The translations under genes and the position numbers were made by a program. A DNA stretch of 53,836 nt from Prochlorococcus sp. HOT208_60m_808G21 (GTDB lineage Bacteria > Cyanobacteriota > Cyanobacteriia > PCC-6307 > Cyanobiaceae), in contig MWOY01000116.1 of NCBI GenBank assembly GCA_002026015.1, positions 1 through 53,836 of the forward strand, read 5' to 3'. The notes below the pieces were generated by a model. It was not told where the DNA came from. It did not search any database and saw nothing but the letters and a program-made list of their open reading frames with translations. Positions 22,578-31,962 of this stretch are shown piece after piece. Every line of letters begins with the position of its first letter. Positions within the stretch are counted from its first letter, which is position 1.

Positions 22578-23744
22578 ATGATATTAATAAATATTCTCTT
22601 AGTTCTTTTATTTTTTTTAATTCTTTCAGATTTATATATTAAAAACTCACCCAAATCAAAGTTAAATCTGGTACCTATAAATTACAAAATCAAAAAAAAG
22701 GATGGTTTATACGAATTAATTATTGATTTAAAAATAACTAATAAAAGTAAAACCAAAGAAACAATGGTATCTAATATAAATTTTAAATTAGATTTTTTTA
22801 AAAGTAAAGGTAACGAATATTGTCAAAATTTTAATTATCGAGAAGATATTTATATATATGAAAATAATAAAATTAAGAATTTAAATAATTACTGGCCAAC
22901 AACAATTATCAAGTCAAATTCAGAATTATTTGTAAGAATCATTTACAAATTTAACAATTATAATTTTAGAAAAAAAATTAAATATCTATGGTTAAAAGTA
23001 TTTTGGGAAAACTATGGACATTTTGGTATTTCAAATAATAAGGATTGCTTGTTAATTAATTTAGATGGTCAAAAACAAAGGCCGAAAGAGGTTTTTGAAA
23101 TCCCAATAAATAATAAATATAAAGCTTTTGCTATTAAAACTGATCTACTTGGTTGCTTTGATAACCCAGCAAATACTGTGATTGAATACTGCAAAGGAAT
23201 TGTAGAAAAGAATGATATTTTAACAATCGGTGAGAGTCCGCTAGCGATTATGCAAAATAGATATATTTCCCCTCAAAATTTAGAATATAATTTATTTTCT
23301 AAAGCTTTATGTTATTTTTTTCACCCTACAAGCAGTCTCGCAACAGCTTGCGGGATGCAATTATTAATAAATAGAATCGGAGTTACAAGAATAACCTTTG
23401 CACTATTTGTTGGATTTCTCTTCAAATTATTTGGTATTAAAGGTATGTTTTATAGGTTAACTGGTTCAGAATCATCCCTCATTGATGATATAAGCGGTAC
23501 AGTTACACCTTATGACAAGAGTATAGTTATGGGTCCTCTCAATGCGGATTTATTTTGTGAAGAGGTCTCGAACTATCTAAATATAGATGTTGCTGTTGTC
23601 GATGTAAATGATCTTGGAGGTGTGAAAGTCTTAGCTAGTTCAAACAAAAAAGTAAATAAAATACTCAAAAGAAACTTAATATCTAATCCAGCTGGCAATG
23701 GAGATGAAAAAACCCCTATAGTATTAATAAGAGAAAAAAAGTAA
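22578..23744 (+). CDS. F420-0:gamma-glutamyl ligase (CofE)-like protein
   Basis: This 388-residue protein has an N-terminal membrane anchor (about residues 1-20), a poorly conserved 110-residue beta-type domain, and a C-terminal domain like CofE ligases, with the motifs K-T-D-L-L-G, the G-E-S-P-L-A-I-M-Q segment, S-L-A-T-A-C-G-M-Q, and D-D-I-S-G-T. CofE adds glutamates to coenzyme F420. Prochlorococcus has no F420 pathway in view, so the domain may act on another acid or be a structural relative. It is 13 bases after the previous gene and touches the next. Confidence 0.75.
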   Translation: MILINILLVLLFFLILSDLYIKNSPKSKLNLVPINYKIKKKDGLYELIIDLKITNKSKTKETMVSNINFKLDFFKSKGNEYCQNFNYREDIYIYENNKIKNLNNYWPTTIIKSNSELFVRIIYKFNNYNFRKKIKYLWLKVFWENYGHFGISNNKDCLLINLDGQKQRPKEVFEIPINNKYKAFAIKTDLLGCFDNPANTVIEYCKGIVEKNDILTIGESPLAIMQNRYISPQNLEYNLFSKALCYFFHPTSSLATACGMQLLINRIGVTRITFALFVGFLFKLFGIKGMFYRLTGSESSLIDDISGTVTPYDKSIVMGPLNADLFCEEVSNYLNIDVAVVDVNDLGGVKVLASSNKKVNKILKRNLISNPAGNGDEKTPIVLIREKK

Positions 23745-24800
23745 ATGAAAAAAGATACCTCTTATTCTTTTCAATCTAAAAAAGGAATGGAAGTAACTTT
23801 TGAAGAACTCCATATAAGGCACATTAATCTTTTAACAGATATTAAAAATAAGGAATTGAATAATTGGTTTTTAAAGATGGCAATTATAAATACCTTTGAT
23901 GACTTAAAAATTTTTTTAAATAATCTTAAGAAAAATAAAAATAAATGCATAATTGCTATATATGGAAACGAAATTATTGGTTATTTGAATATTTTTCCTT
24001 TAAACAAAAAAAAGACTTGCTTAAAAATATCTAAGCCCAAGTTGATTAATAACAAGTATTCTTTAACAGATAAAGAATTAACTTTAGGATTGATAAAAAA
24101 ATCTATCTCAATAAACGATATCAAAACTTCAAGTTGGATAATTAACGCTGATATAAATAATGTTGACCTCATATCAACCTCAAGAGAATTAGGCTTTCAA
24201 CCTTTAGGAGAGATAATCCTTTGGGATGGTTCTGATCTAAATAAATCTATAAATCAAAATACCAATGCCGATGCATTAATTAATGAATTCGAAAACATTA
24301 ATAAACAAAATATATTAAAAATAGTTAATTTCATAAGATCAAATCAATCTCCTTTAATAAGAAATATTTTAGATTTTGATCAAGACGACATTTTAAAAAG
24401 AAATAACTCTAAAAGTGGTGCCTTAATATATGAAAATTCAGTTTTATGTACAATTTTAAAAGATATTAATTATCAAAATGAAAAAATTTATACTTTAACT
24501 ATAAGTAGATATTGGGATGAGAGATTCAATTCTATTTTAAAAGAATTTATAAAAAGATTCTTTAAAAAATCACCTTTTTCATATTTAAAAACCTATAAAG
24601 AAAATTCTCAATTAAATCTTTTTCTTGAAGAATGTAATCTTAAAGAAAAAAATCAAGAAATAATTCTTATTAGGAACACAATAGTTAAGAATGAAGCCAA
24701 ACAAGTAAATATATTAAATCAATCTTTGGAATCAATCTTTGAAAAATTAAGTCCACAAGGTAATCCATATCCATCTCCTTTTCCATTAAAAACAAAGTGA
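23745..24800 (+). CDS. GNAT-like hypothetical protein
   Basis: The 351-residue Lys/Asn-rich protein contains, in its first half, a segment like acetyltransferases: [10 protein letters not shown] as the beta4 strand and a R-E-L-G-F-Q-P-L-G element like the C-terminal part of GNAT. The acetyl-CoA loop R/Q-x2-G-x-G/A is not clear, so it may be a degenerate member. The second half is unrecognised. It starts directly after the CofE-like gene and overlaps ruvX by 4 bases; the operon context gives no strong function. Confidence 0.6.
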   Translation: MKKDTSYSFQSKKGMEVTFEELHIRHINLLTDIKNKELNNWFLKMAIINTFDDLKIFLNNLKKNKNKCIIAIYGNEIIGYLNIFPLNKKKTCLKISKPKLINNKYSLTDKELTLGLIKKSISINDIKTSSWIINADINNVDLISTSRELGFQPLGEIILWDGSDLNKSINQNTNADALINEFENINKQNILKIVNFIRSNQSPLIRNILDFDQDDILKRNNSKSGALIYENSVLCTILKDINYQNEKIYTLTISRYWDERFNSILKEFIKRFFKKSPFSYLKTYKENSQLNLFLEECNLKEKNQEIILIRNTIVKNEAKQVNILNQSLESIFEKLSPQGNPYPSPFPLKTK

Positions 24801-25258
24801 AATTTTGCAAACCCAAACCTAAGTCAATTTTGAGTTTAGATATAGGTACCAAAAGAATAGGATTAGCTTATTGTGATCCCCTCTGTATAACATCAAATAT
24901 ACTTCCAGCAGTTAAACGGTTTGAAAATAATCAAGAGATTAAAATCATTAGAAATTATATAAATGAATTTAATTTGACTGGGTTTATTGTTGGTATTCCA
25001 CTAGATGAGGAAGGTAAAATGACCACTCAAGCTATTGACTGTAAAAATTACGGTCAATTACTTTCAAATGCATTAAAGCTTCCATTTTCTTACGTCAACG
25101 AACATAGTTCAACATGGGAATCTTCACATAGATTTGGAATAAAAAAAGATAAATCCGGATTGATTGATAGTTTTTCAGCAAAAATACTACTTGAACAATG
25201 GATCGAAGAGGGTCCTGAATTAGAAGAAATATCTGGTAAACGTCAGATAAAATATTAG
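24797..25258 (+). CDS. ruvX: Putative pre-16S rRNA nuclease / Holliday junction resolvase RuvX (YqgF)
   Basis: YqgF/RuvX belongs to the RNase H fold family that trims pre-16S rRNA and acts on branched DNA. The 153-residue protein has [12 protein letters not shown] at the N-terminus with the first catalytic Asp, the middle G-I-P-L segment, E-H-S-S-T with the second acidic residue, and a C-terminal [11 protein letters not shown]. Translation starts at GTG 24797, overlapping the previous gene by 4 bases (GTGA). Confidence 0.9.
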   Translation: MKFCKPKPKSILSLDIGTKRIGLAYCDPLCITSNILPAVKRFENNQEIKIIRNYINEFNLTGFIVGIPLDEEGKMTTQAIDCKNYGQLLSNALKLPFSYVNEHSSTWESSHRFGIKKDKSGLIDSFSAKILLEQWIEEGPELEEISGKRQIKY

Positions 25259-25284
25259 TATTAAAAAGAATAGATAATTTTTAA

Positions 25285-25821
25285 ATGAAAGAAGCCAATT
25301 CAAATGATAATTATGGTGCACAGACTCTTTTATTAAATGACTCAAATGGAAACGAGCTATTTTGTTATCTTGAACAATTAGTAAGTGTTGAAGGCCAAGA
25401 ATATGCTTTATTGACGCCAGTTGATACTCCAGTAAGTCTTTTTAAAATAAATGAAAAAGAAGAACCTGAACTAATTGAGAAAATAGATAAAAATGAACAA
25501 ATACTAAAAAATGCTGAAGCAGTTCTTCAAGAACATGATTTAAGACTTATCAGATCAGCAGTTACATTAACAGTATCAGGAGAACTTGAAGAACCAATTT
25601 ACGATGAATTAGAAGAAGATTACGTCGACGATGATAGTGAGAGTTATGAATTGCTCGTTAACTTTAATCTTTTTGACCAAGAATATGGCTTATATATTCC
25701 ACTAGATCCTTTTTTTATTGTGGGCAAATTAAAAGACAAAGGTGCATTATTAGTTGAAGATGATGAGTTCGATAAAATTCAACCTTTGATTGAAACTGAG
25801 CTTGAAAAAAGTAGTTCTTAA
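25285..25821 (+). CDS. DUF3727-like cyanobacterial protein
   Basis: A 178-residue acidic protein, rich in Glu and Asp, with the conserved opening Y-G-A-Q-T-L-L-L-N-D-S-N-G and then two beta-like segments separated by a hydrophilic acidic stretch. The end, D-E-F-D-K-I-Q-P-L-I-E-T-E-L, fits the DUF3727/DUF1292 group found in cyanobacteria and plants. Its molecular role is unknown. It is flanked by ruvX and yqeG at 26 and 5 bases, so it belongs to the same transcript. Confidence 0.75.
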   Translation: MKEANSNDNYGAQTLLLNDSNGNELFCYLEQLVSVEGQEYALLTPVDTPVSLFKINEKEEPELIEKIDKNEQILKNAEAVLQEHDLRLIRSAVTLTVSGELEEPIYDELEEDYVDDDSESYELLVNFNLFDQEYGLYIPLDPFFIVGKLKDKGALLVEDDEFDKIQPLIETELEKSSS

Positions 25822-25826
25822 AATAA

Positions 25827-26321
25827 ATGAGATCTATCCTAAAAGTCAATTGGGATTCAAACATACCAATATATAATGTTTCTCAATCTGAGTTGCAAAA
25901 AAAAGGAATTAATTCTTTATTGCTAGACGTGGATGGGACTCTAGTAAATAGAAAATCAAATATAGTCCCAAAAGCTGTAAAAAATTGGATCATAGAATCT
26001 AAAAAACTTTTCTCCATATATCTAATAAGTAATAATCCATCAAAAAAAAGAATCGCAAAAATAGCAAAAGAATTAAATTTAAGGTATAAATACAATGCGT
26101 CAAAACCAAGAAAAAAAGTAACTTTGTCTGCTATCAAAGAAATTGGAGGAGAACCAAAACATATAGCCATTATTGGCGACAGAATTTTTACAGATATTAT
26201 TGTTGGGAATAGATGTGATATAAAAACAATATTAGTTAAGCGATTAAATAGAGATGGCTTGCCTATTAAATTTAATTTAACTTTGATAATAGAAAAATTA
26301 ATTTCTCATTTTATAAAATGA
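25827..26321 (+). CDS. YqeG-family HAD IIIA phosphatase
   Basis: The 164-residue protein has the HAD motif [10 protein letters not shown], then I-S-N-N as motif II, K-P-R-K as motif III region and I-G-D-R-I-F-T-D-I as motif IV. This order and the short length fit the YqeG family (HAD IIIA; PF09419), whose eukaryotic member is mitochondrial PTPMT1-like GEP4. The cyanobacterial substrate may be phosphatidylglycerol phosphate, so this could complete the pathway that pgsA starts, but that is inference. It overlaps proB by 4 bases (ATGA). Confidence 0.85.
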   Translation: MRSILKVNWDSNIPIYNVSQSELQKKGINSLLLDVDGTLVNRKSNIVPKAVKNWIIESKKLFSIYLISNNPSKKRIAKIAKELNLRYKYNASKPRKKVTLSAIKEIGGEPKHIAIIGDRIFTDIIVGNRCDIKTILVKRLNRDGLPIKFNLTLIIEKLISHFIK

Positions 26322-27400
26322 AAATTTGGGTTATAAAAATTGGTACTAGTATTTTAAGAGGAACAGAGGAAGCATCTACAGAAGAAGTTATTGAAACCCT
26401 TTCTAGATCCTTTACAAATTTTCTTTCAAAAGGAAACAAATTAATTTTAGTAACTAGTGGAGCCGTTGGATTAGGTTGCCAAAAATTAAATATTAAAACG
26501 AGACCAAATGATCTAAGTACCCTTCAAGCTACTGCTGCAGTAGGTCAAGTTAATTTAATGTCCTTATACGATAAAGTATTTAATAAATTAGGTCATAATA
26601 TTGCTCAAATTTTAATAACTAAAGCTGATTTCAATTCACGAGAATCATTTAATAACGCTTCTAAAACTTTAAAAAAATTAATCGATTTGAATGTAATTCC
26701 AATAGTTAATGAAAATGATACGGTAGCAAATGAAGAGCTTAAATATGGAGATAATGATACCCTCTCTGCTTTAGTTGCCTTGGCTATAAATGCTAACAAG
26801 CTTATTTTATTAACCGATATTGAAAATCTATACTCAAAAGATCCACGTAATAATAAAGATGCGCAACCTATTAAAGAAGTTCATAATAGTGAATTAAAAG
26901 AAATTAAAGATAAAAATATTCAAAACCCTAATAATGAATGGGGAACAGGAGGAATTTCTACAAAATTAATTTCTGCAGAAATAGCCACGAAAGGAGGAGT
27001 TGAAGTCCAACTAGTTGATGGAACTAATAAAAAGAACTTAATTGAAATTTTTCATGATAATAAAATTGGAACATTATTTTATCCAGTAGAAAAACCTATA
27101 GGGAACAAAAAAAGTTGGCTTTCACATGCGATTCAAACAGTAGGGAAAATTACTTTAGATGATGGTGCTTCTTTTGCAATTAAAAAAAAAGGTGCCTCAC
27201 TTTTAGCGGTTGGCGTTAAGAATGTAGAAGGAAATTTTACAATTAATCAGGCAGTTAAAATCGTGAATACAAATGATAAAGAAGTTGCAAAAGGTTTAGT
27301 ATCAATAAGTAGCGACAAATTAAGAAGTATCTTAAATAATAAAGAAAATAACAACTCCTCGATAATTGTCGTACACAGAGATGTTCTTGCTCTCTCTTAG
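26318..27400 (+). CDS. proB: Glutamate 5-kinase
   Basis: ProB phosphorylates glutamate in the first step of proline synthesis. The 360-residue protein has the amino-acid kinase domain, with the opening [25 protein letters not shown] and G-D-N-D-T-L-S-A, and a C-terminal PUA domain from about residue 270 ([18 protein letters not shown]). The PUA domain is usual in bacterial ProB. Start ATG overlaps the end of yqeG. Confidence 0.97.
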   Translation: MKIWVIKIGTSILRGTEEASTEEVIETLSRSFTNFLSKGNKLILVTSGAVGLGCQKLNIKTRPNDLSTLQATAAVGQVNLMSLYDKVFNKLGHNIAQILITKADFNSRESFNNASKTLKKLIDLNVIPIVNENDTVANEELKYGDNDTLSALVALAINANKLILLTDIENLYSKDPRNNKDAQPIKEVHNSELKEIKDKNIQNPNNEWGTGGISTKLISAEIATKGGVEVQLVDGTNKKNLIEIFHDNKIGTLFYPVEKPIGNKKSWLSHAIQTVGKITLDDGASFAIKKKGASLLAVGVKNVEGNFTINQAVKIVNTNDKEVAKGLVSISSDKLRSILNNKENNNSSIIVVHRDVLALS

Positions 27401-27420
27401 AAAAAAATTAAAACTGAAAA

Positions 27421-28455
27421 ATGCTTTTAAGTGATTTAGTTGATCTAATAAAAAAAGGAAATTCAAATTTTATTAGTGCCAATATTTTCGAAGATCTAAA
27501 TATTGATGAAGCTGCATCATTAGATGCTGCAGTTAAACATCAAATATCTTTTTTAGAAGAAAATAATATCCTTAAAGAAAAATTAGATCAAACTAAAGCA
27601 TCAGCAATAATAACTACTAACAACGATGAAATCGTTAGTGCCCTAAAGAAACTCAATATATCAAACATAATCGTTAAAAATCCAAGAATTGCATTTGCAG
27701 AAGTATTGGATTGTTTATACAAAACTATCAATTTCAAACCAGGAATTCACGCTTCAGCGGTTATAGATAAAACAGCAATAATTGGTGCAGATTGCCATAT
27801 TGGACCTAATGTCTATATTGGAGAAAATACTGTAATTGGTAATAATAATCATCTTCTTCCTGGATCATCAATTTTAGGCAATGTTCGAATAGGAAATAAT
27901 AATATAATTCATCCAAATTGTGTTATTCACGAAAATACCACTATTAAAGATGATTGTGTAATTAATTCAAATTCTGTTATTGGATCAGAGGGATTTGGTT
28001 TTATTCCTAAAAATGGCAAATGGGTAAAGATGCCTCAAAAAGGTGGTGTAAAAATAATGAGTTTTGTAGAAATTGGAACGAATTGTTGTATTGATAGACC
28101 CGCAGTTGGATTTACTTTTATTGATGAAGGTACAAAGTTGGATAATTTAGTACAAATAGGTCATGGAGTTAAAATTGGAAAGAATTGTGCATTTGCAGCA
28201 CAAGTTGGTATTGCTGGAGGAGCAAATATTGGAGATGGTGTTATTTTAGCTGGGCAAGTAGGAGTAAATAATAGAGTAAAAGTTGGGAATAATGTCATAG
28301 CGAGTTCAAAATGCGGAATCCACTGTGACATAGAAGATGGCAAGGTAATTAGTGGTTTCCCCGCAATGGAAAATAAATCATGGCTAAGGAGTTCAAGTAT
28401 TTTTAAAAAATTACCAGAATTGGCAAAAAAACTTAGACAATTAGACAAGCAATAA
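27421..28455 (+). CDS. lpxD: UDP-3-O-acylglucosamine N-acyltransferase
   Basis: LpxD adds the second fatty acyl chain in lipid A synthesis. The 344-residue protein has an N-terminal uridine-binding-like domain and then a left-handed beta-helix of hexapeptide repeats (I-G-A-D-C-H, I-G-P-N-V-Y, I-G-E-N-T-V and so on) from about residue 110. The segment around V-Q-I-G-H-G-V-K-I-G carries the catalytic His of the family. It lies 20 bases after proB and is followed by leuB in the same direction. Confidence 0.94.
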   Translation: MLLSDLVDLIKKGNSNFISANIFEDLNIDEAASLDAAVKHQISFLEENNILKEKLDQTKASAIITTNNDEIVSALKKLNISNIIVKNPRIAFAEVLDCLYKTINFKPGIHASAVIDKTAIIGADCHIGPNVYIGENTVIGNNNHLLPGSSILGNVRIGNNNIIHPNCVIHENTTIKDDCVINSNSVIGSEGFGFIPKNGKWVKMPQKGGVKIMSFVEIGTNCCIDRPAVGFTFIDEGTKLDNLVQIGHGVKIGKNCAFAAQVGIAGGANIGDGVILAGQVGVNNRVKVGNNVIASSKCGIHCDIEDGKVISGFPAMENKSWLRSSSIFKKLPELAKKLRQLDKQ

Positions 28456-28483
28456 TTTATTGTTCTATTAAACAAAAATTTAA

Positions 28484-29557
28484 ATGAAGAAATATAAGAT
28501 TGTTTTATTGTCAGGGGACGGAATTGGACCAGAGATTTCAGAAGTTTCAAAAAAAGTTTTAAAAAAGCTTTCAAAAAATCATAATTTCGATATTGAGATT
28601 ATTGAAAAATTATTTGGAGGGATAGCTTATGAAAAATATGGAACTCCTGCTCCTAATGAGACACTGGATCAATGTAAAAAAAGTGATGCTGTACTTTTAG
28701 CATGTGTTGGAGATATTAAATATGACTCTCTTGCAAGAGAATTGAGGCCAGAAAGTGGGTTACTAAAGTTAAGATCTTCCCTTAACCTTTTTGCAAATAT
28801 AAGGCCTGTCAAAATAAGAAAATCTCTCTTAGATGCAAGTACATTAAAAAAAGAAATCGTTGAGAATGTAGATCTTATTGTTGTAAGAGAATTAATAGGG
28901 GGTATTTATTTTGGGAAACCCAGAGGACATATAACAAATACAAGAATCCCAAAAGCTTTCAATACAATGGTTTATGATTCGGACGAAATAGAGAAAATAA
29001 CGGAAATAGCAATAAAAATTGCTAACCAAAGAAATAAAAAAATATGTTCAGTAGATAAATCAAACGTTCTTGAGGTTAGTCAATTGTGGAGAGATACAGT
29101 TCTATATATCACCTCAAAAGATAAAAATATATCTCTAAGCAATATGTACGTTGACAATGCAGCAATGCAATTGGTTAGAGATCCTAGTCAATTTGATGTG
29201 ATTTTAACTAGTAATTTATTTGGTGATATTTTAAGCGATTTAGCTGCAATGTTAACTGGTTCTATTGGTATGCTTCCATCTGCTTCTCTAAACAATAATG
29301 GTCCAGGAGTTTTTGAACCGGTTCATGGTTCGGCTCCTGATATAGCTGGTAAAAATATAGCGAATCCTATAGCAATGCTTTTATCTGCTTCCATGATGTT
29401 AAAAATTGGATTAAATGAAGAAGAAGCTGCAGAAAATTTGGAAACTGCCATTGATAAAGTTTTATCAAAAGGATTTAGAACAGCTGATTTAGCTGATGGG
29501 TCTTCTGAAGTTTTATCTTGCAGTGAAATCGGAGATAAAATAATGGATGAAATTTAA
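28484..29557 (+). CDS. leuB: 3-Isopropylmalate dehydrogenase
   Basis: LeuB oxidises and decarboxylates 3-isopropylmalate in leucine biosynthesis. The 357-residue protein contains the opening L-L-S-G-D-G-I-G-P-E-I, the substrate segment L-R-S-S-L-N-L-F-A-N-I-R-P, the catalytic Lys-Asp region with N-M-Y-V-D-N-A-A-M-Q-L, and the NAD-binding G-S-I-G-M-L-P-S-A-S and E-P-V-H-G-S-A-P-D-I-A-G. All are in the usual positions. An 89-base gap separates it from prk, and no clear terminator is seen there. Confidence 0.97.
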   Translation: MKKYKIVLLSGDGIGPEISEVSKKVLKKLSKNHNFDIEIIEKLFGGIAYEKYGTPAPNETLDQCKKSDAVLLACVGDIKYDSLARELRPESGLLKLRSSLNLFANIRPVKIRKSLLDASTLKKEIVENVDLIVVRELIGGIYFGKPRGHITNTRIPKAFNTMVYDSDEIEKITEIAIKIANQRNKKICSVDKSNVLEVSQLWRDTVLYITSKDKNISLSNMYVDNAAMQLVRDPSQFDVILTSNLFGDILSDLAAMLTGSIGMLPSASLNNNGPGVFEPVHGSAPDIAGKNIANPIAMLLSASMMLKIGLNEEEAAENLETAIDKVLSKGFRTADLADGSSEVLSCSEIGDKIMDEI

Positions 29558-29646
29558 AAAAAAATTAATAAATAAAAAAATATTTTTAAGTAGAACATAA
29601 AGTTGGCATATGACCTGTCAGAATCATGAGATATTGTTTTTAAAAA

Positions 29647-30543
29647 ATGTCAAAACGTCATCCAGTAGTCGCTGTAACAGGATCTTCAGGAGCAGGAACA
29701 AGTACAGTAAAAAGAGCCTTTGAGCATATTTTTGCCAGAGAAGATATTGTTCCTGCAGTTGTAGAAGGTGATAGTTACCACAGATTTGAAAGAATGCCTA
29801 TGAAAAAAGCTATGGCAGACGCTCTTTCAAAAGGTGAAAATTTCTCTCATTTTGGCCCAGAGGCTAATCTTTTTGACAAGCTAGAAGAACTTTTTAAAAT
29901 CTATGGTGAAACTGGAGGAGGAAAGAAAAGATATTATCTACATAGTCTTGAAGAAGCAGAAGAACACAATACAAGACTTGGTACATCCTTAGAACCTGGG
30001 CAATTTACCCCATGGGAAGATATTCCTGAGGGAACAGACGTACTTTTTTATGAAGGTTTGCATGGCGGGGTAGAAGGTGATGGATACAATGTGGCATCTT
30101 ATGCTGATTTACTTGTTGGTGTTGTTCCGATAACAAATTTAGAGTGGATTCAAAAAATCCATAGAGATAATGCAGAAAGAGGTTACTCAGCGGAAACCAT
30201 TGTGGATACTATATTGAGAAGAATGCCTGATTATATAAATCACATTTGCCCACAATTCAGCAAAACTGATATAAATTTTCAAAGAATTCCCACAATTGAC
30301 ACTTCTAATCCTTTCATATGCAGGAATATACCAACTCCTGATGAGAGCTTTGTGATCATACATTTCAGAAAAGGGGCAAGAGAGAAATGGGGGATTGATT
30401 TTCAATACTTGCTTGGAATGATTAACGATTCATTTATGTCAAGTCCAACAAGTATCGTTGTAAATGGAGGAAAAATGGGTTTTGCAATGGAACTAATTCT
30501 TACTCCAATAATTCATAAAATGATTGAGGAAAAAAATAAATAA
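29647..30543 (+). CDS. prk: Phosphoribulokinase, proteobacterial type
   Basis: Phosphoribulokinase makes ribulose-1,5-bisphosphate, the CO2 acceptor of the Calvin cycle. The 298-residue protein begins H-P-V-V-A-V-T-G-S-S-G-A-G-T-S-T-V, with P-loop GSSGAGTS, and has the E-G-D-S-Y-H-R-F catalytic segment, Y-E-G-L-H-G-G, and R-D-N-A-E-R-G-Y. Its length and sequence follow the short octameric enzyme of proteobacteria rather than the roughly 330-residue enzyme of beta-cyanobacteria and plants, and it lacks the plant-type N-terminal redox cysteines. This fits marine alpha-cyanobacteria, which carry proteobacteria-like Calvin-cycle genes. Confidence 0.95.
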   Translation: MSKRHPVVAVTGSSGAGTSTVKRAFEHIFAREDIVPAVVEGDSYHRFERMPMKKAMADALSKGENFSHFGPEANLFDKLEELFKIYGETGGGKKRYYLHSLEEAEEHNTRLGTSLEPGQFTPWEDIPEGTDVLFYEGLHGGVEGDGYNVASYADLLVGVVPITNLEWIQKIHRDNAERGYSAETIVDTILRRMPDYINHICPQFSKTDINFQRIPTIDTSNPFICRNIPTPDESFVIIHFRKGAREKWGIDFQYLLGMINDSFMSSPTSIVVNGGKMGFAMELILTPIIHKMIEEKNK

Positions 30544-30684
30544 TAATTAATTTTCGATTATCAACTCAAATCATTATATTTTTTTATTTTGAGGAGTTTT
30601 TAATATAGAGGATCTCAAATTTTTATATATCTTTCTTGATAAAAGTACCTTATTTAGATTTAAATAGAAAAAAAAGGAAACGTT

Positions 30685-31566
30685 GTGTCATTAATCGACT
30701 GGTTTGCCGCGAGGCGTAAAGATCAATTTGTTGGGAAAGTTTCGCAAGATACTGATGAGGGAGATGGTTTGTGGGTTAAATGTTCAGAATGTTCGCAAGT
30801 AGCCTATAGAAAAGACCTAATTTCAAATTTCAATGTTTGTAGTAATTGTGGACACCACAATAGGATTAATAGCGATGAAAGGATAAATATAATTGCTGAC
30901 AAAAATTCATTCGAAGAGTTTGATAGTTCACTAAGTCCTACAGATCCTCTAGGTTTTAAAGATAGAAGATCATATGCTGATCGAATTAAAGAAAGTCAAG
31001 CAGGCACAGGTTTAAGAGATGGAGTAGTAACAGGTATCTGTTCTGTAAATTCAATGCCTTTAGCATTAGCCGTTATGGATTTTAGATTTATGGGAGGATC
31101 CATGGGTTCAGTAGTTGGTGAAAAAATTACAAGGATAATTGAGAGAGCAACTTTAGAAAATTTTCCAATTCTTATTGTTTGCGCATCAGGAGGAGCAAGG
31201 ATGCAAGAAGGCATGTTAAGTCTCATGCAAATGGCAAAAATATCTGGAGCACTAAAAAAACATAAAGAGAAAAATCTTCTTTATATGCCCTTATTAACTC
31301 ATCCAACCACTGGGGGGGTAACAGCAAGCTTTGCAATGTTAGGTGATTTAATTTTGGCGGAACCTAAAGCTCTTATTGGATTTGCTGGAAGAAGGGTCAT
31401 AGAACAAACATTAAGAGAAAAATTACCCGACAATTTTCAAACAGCTGAATATCTGCTTGATCATGGTTTTGTTGATGTAATAGTTAAAAGGAAAGATCTC
31501 AAGAATACTCTGACTAAAATTTTAAAAATTCATGGTGTAAAAGAACTTGCAAAAGCAAACATATAA
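30685..31566 (+). CDS. accD: Acetyl-CoA carboxylase carboxyltransferase beta subunit
   Basis: AccD, with AccA, transfers the carboxyl group to acetyl-CoA, the first step of fatty acid synthesis. The 293-residue protein has the N-terminal zinc finger C33-x2-C36 and C52-x2-C55, then the crotonase-like carboxyltransferase domain with [23 protein letters not shown] and the segment [11 protein letters not shown]. The start is a GTG at 30685, preceded by an A-rich GGAAAC leader. A small gene follows one base later. Confidence 0.97.
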   Translation: MSLIDWFAARRKDQFVGKVSQDTDEGDGLWVKCSECSQVAYRKDLISNFNVCSNCGHHNRINSDERINIIADKNSFEEFDSSLSPTDPLGFKDRRSYADRIKESQAGTGLRDGVVTGICSVNSMPLALAVMDFRFMGGSMGSVVGEKITRIIERATLENFPILIVCASGGARMQEGMLSLMQMAKISGALKKHKEKNLLYMPLLTHPTTGGVTASFAMLGDLILAEPKALIGFAGRRVIEQTLREKLPDNFQTAEYLLDHGFVDVIVKRKDLKNTLTKILKIHGVKELAKANI

Positions 31567-31567
31567 A

Positions 31568-31960
31568 ATGAGAATTATTTCAAATTTCTTTTATTTTTCT
31601 TTAAGCCTTTTATTTTTTATCTTAAATTTTGCGCCATATTCTTATGGGATAGGAAATGTTGACTGGGTTCTACTAAAAGAGAATAATGAAGGGAAAGAAT
31701 GGCTCGATAAAGGCAGTATTAAGCTGCTTCCAAATGGTGAAATAAGTGTCTTAACAAAGTTCTTCAAAAATCCAACTAATTCTGATGATAATGGAGAGTT
31801 ATCACTTTATGTAATGAGAATTAATTGCGATGAAAAAAAATTTAAAGATACTTCAATAAATGGAATACCCCAATTCAATTCAAAATGGCAAACTTCCAAT
31901 AATGATGAACTAATAGATATAGTTATTGAAAATAGCTGCTCAGAGTCTATAAACGGATAA
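31568..31960 (+). CDS. Secreted hypothetical protein, 130 residues
   Basis: The ATG at 31568, one base after accD, gives a 130-residue protein with a signal peptide (hydrophobic residues 6-20; probable cleavage after Y-S-Y-G near 26) and a mature beta-rich region including a W-V-L-L-K-E-N-N-E-G-K-E-W-L-D-K-G-S-I pattern. An ATG inside accD at 31547 would extend the N-terminus, but it overlaps accD and breaks the signal peptide, so I chose the later one. Two cysteines might form a disulphide. No function known. Confidence 0.7.
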   Translation: MRIISNFFYFSLSLLFFILNFAPYSYGIGNVDWVLLKENNEGKEWLDKGSIKLLPNGEISVLTKFFKNPTNSDDNGELSLYVMRINCDEKKFKDTSINGIPQFNSKWQTSNNDELIDIVIENSCSESING

Positions 31961-31962
31961 GA

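Noticed and set aside
30544-30600. Possible terminator after prk (CTCAAA at 30565-30570 with TTTGAG at 30588-30593)
   Set aside because: Six-base stem with a 17-base loop; not convincing.
31547-31567. Upstream ATG for the secreted protein after accD
   Set aside because: It lies within accD and would place a charged stretch before the signal peptide; the ATG at 31568 gives a normal signal peptide.
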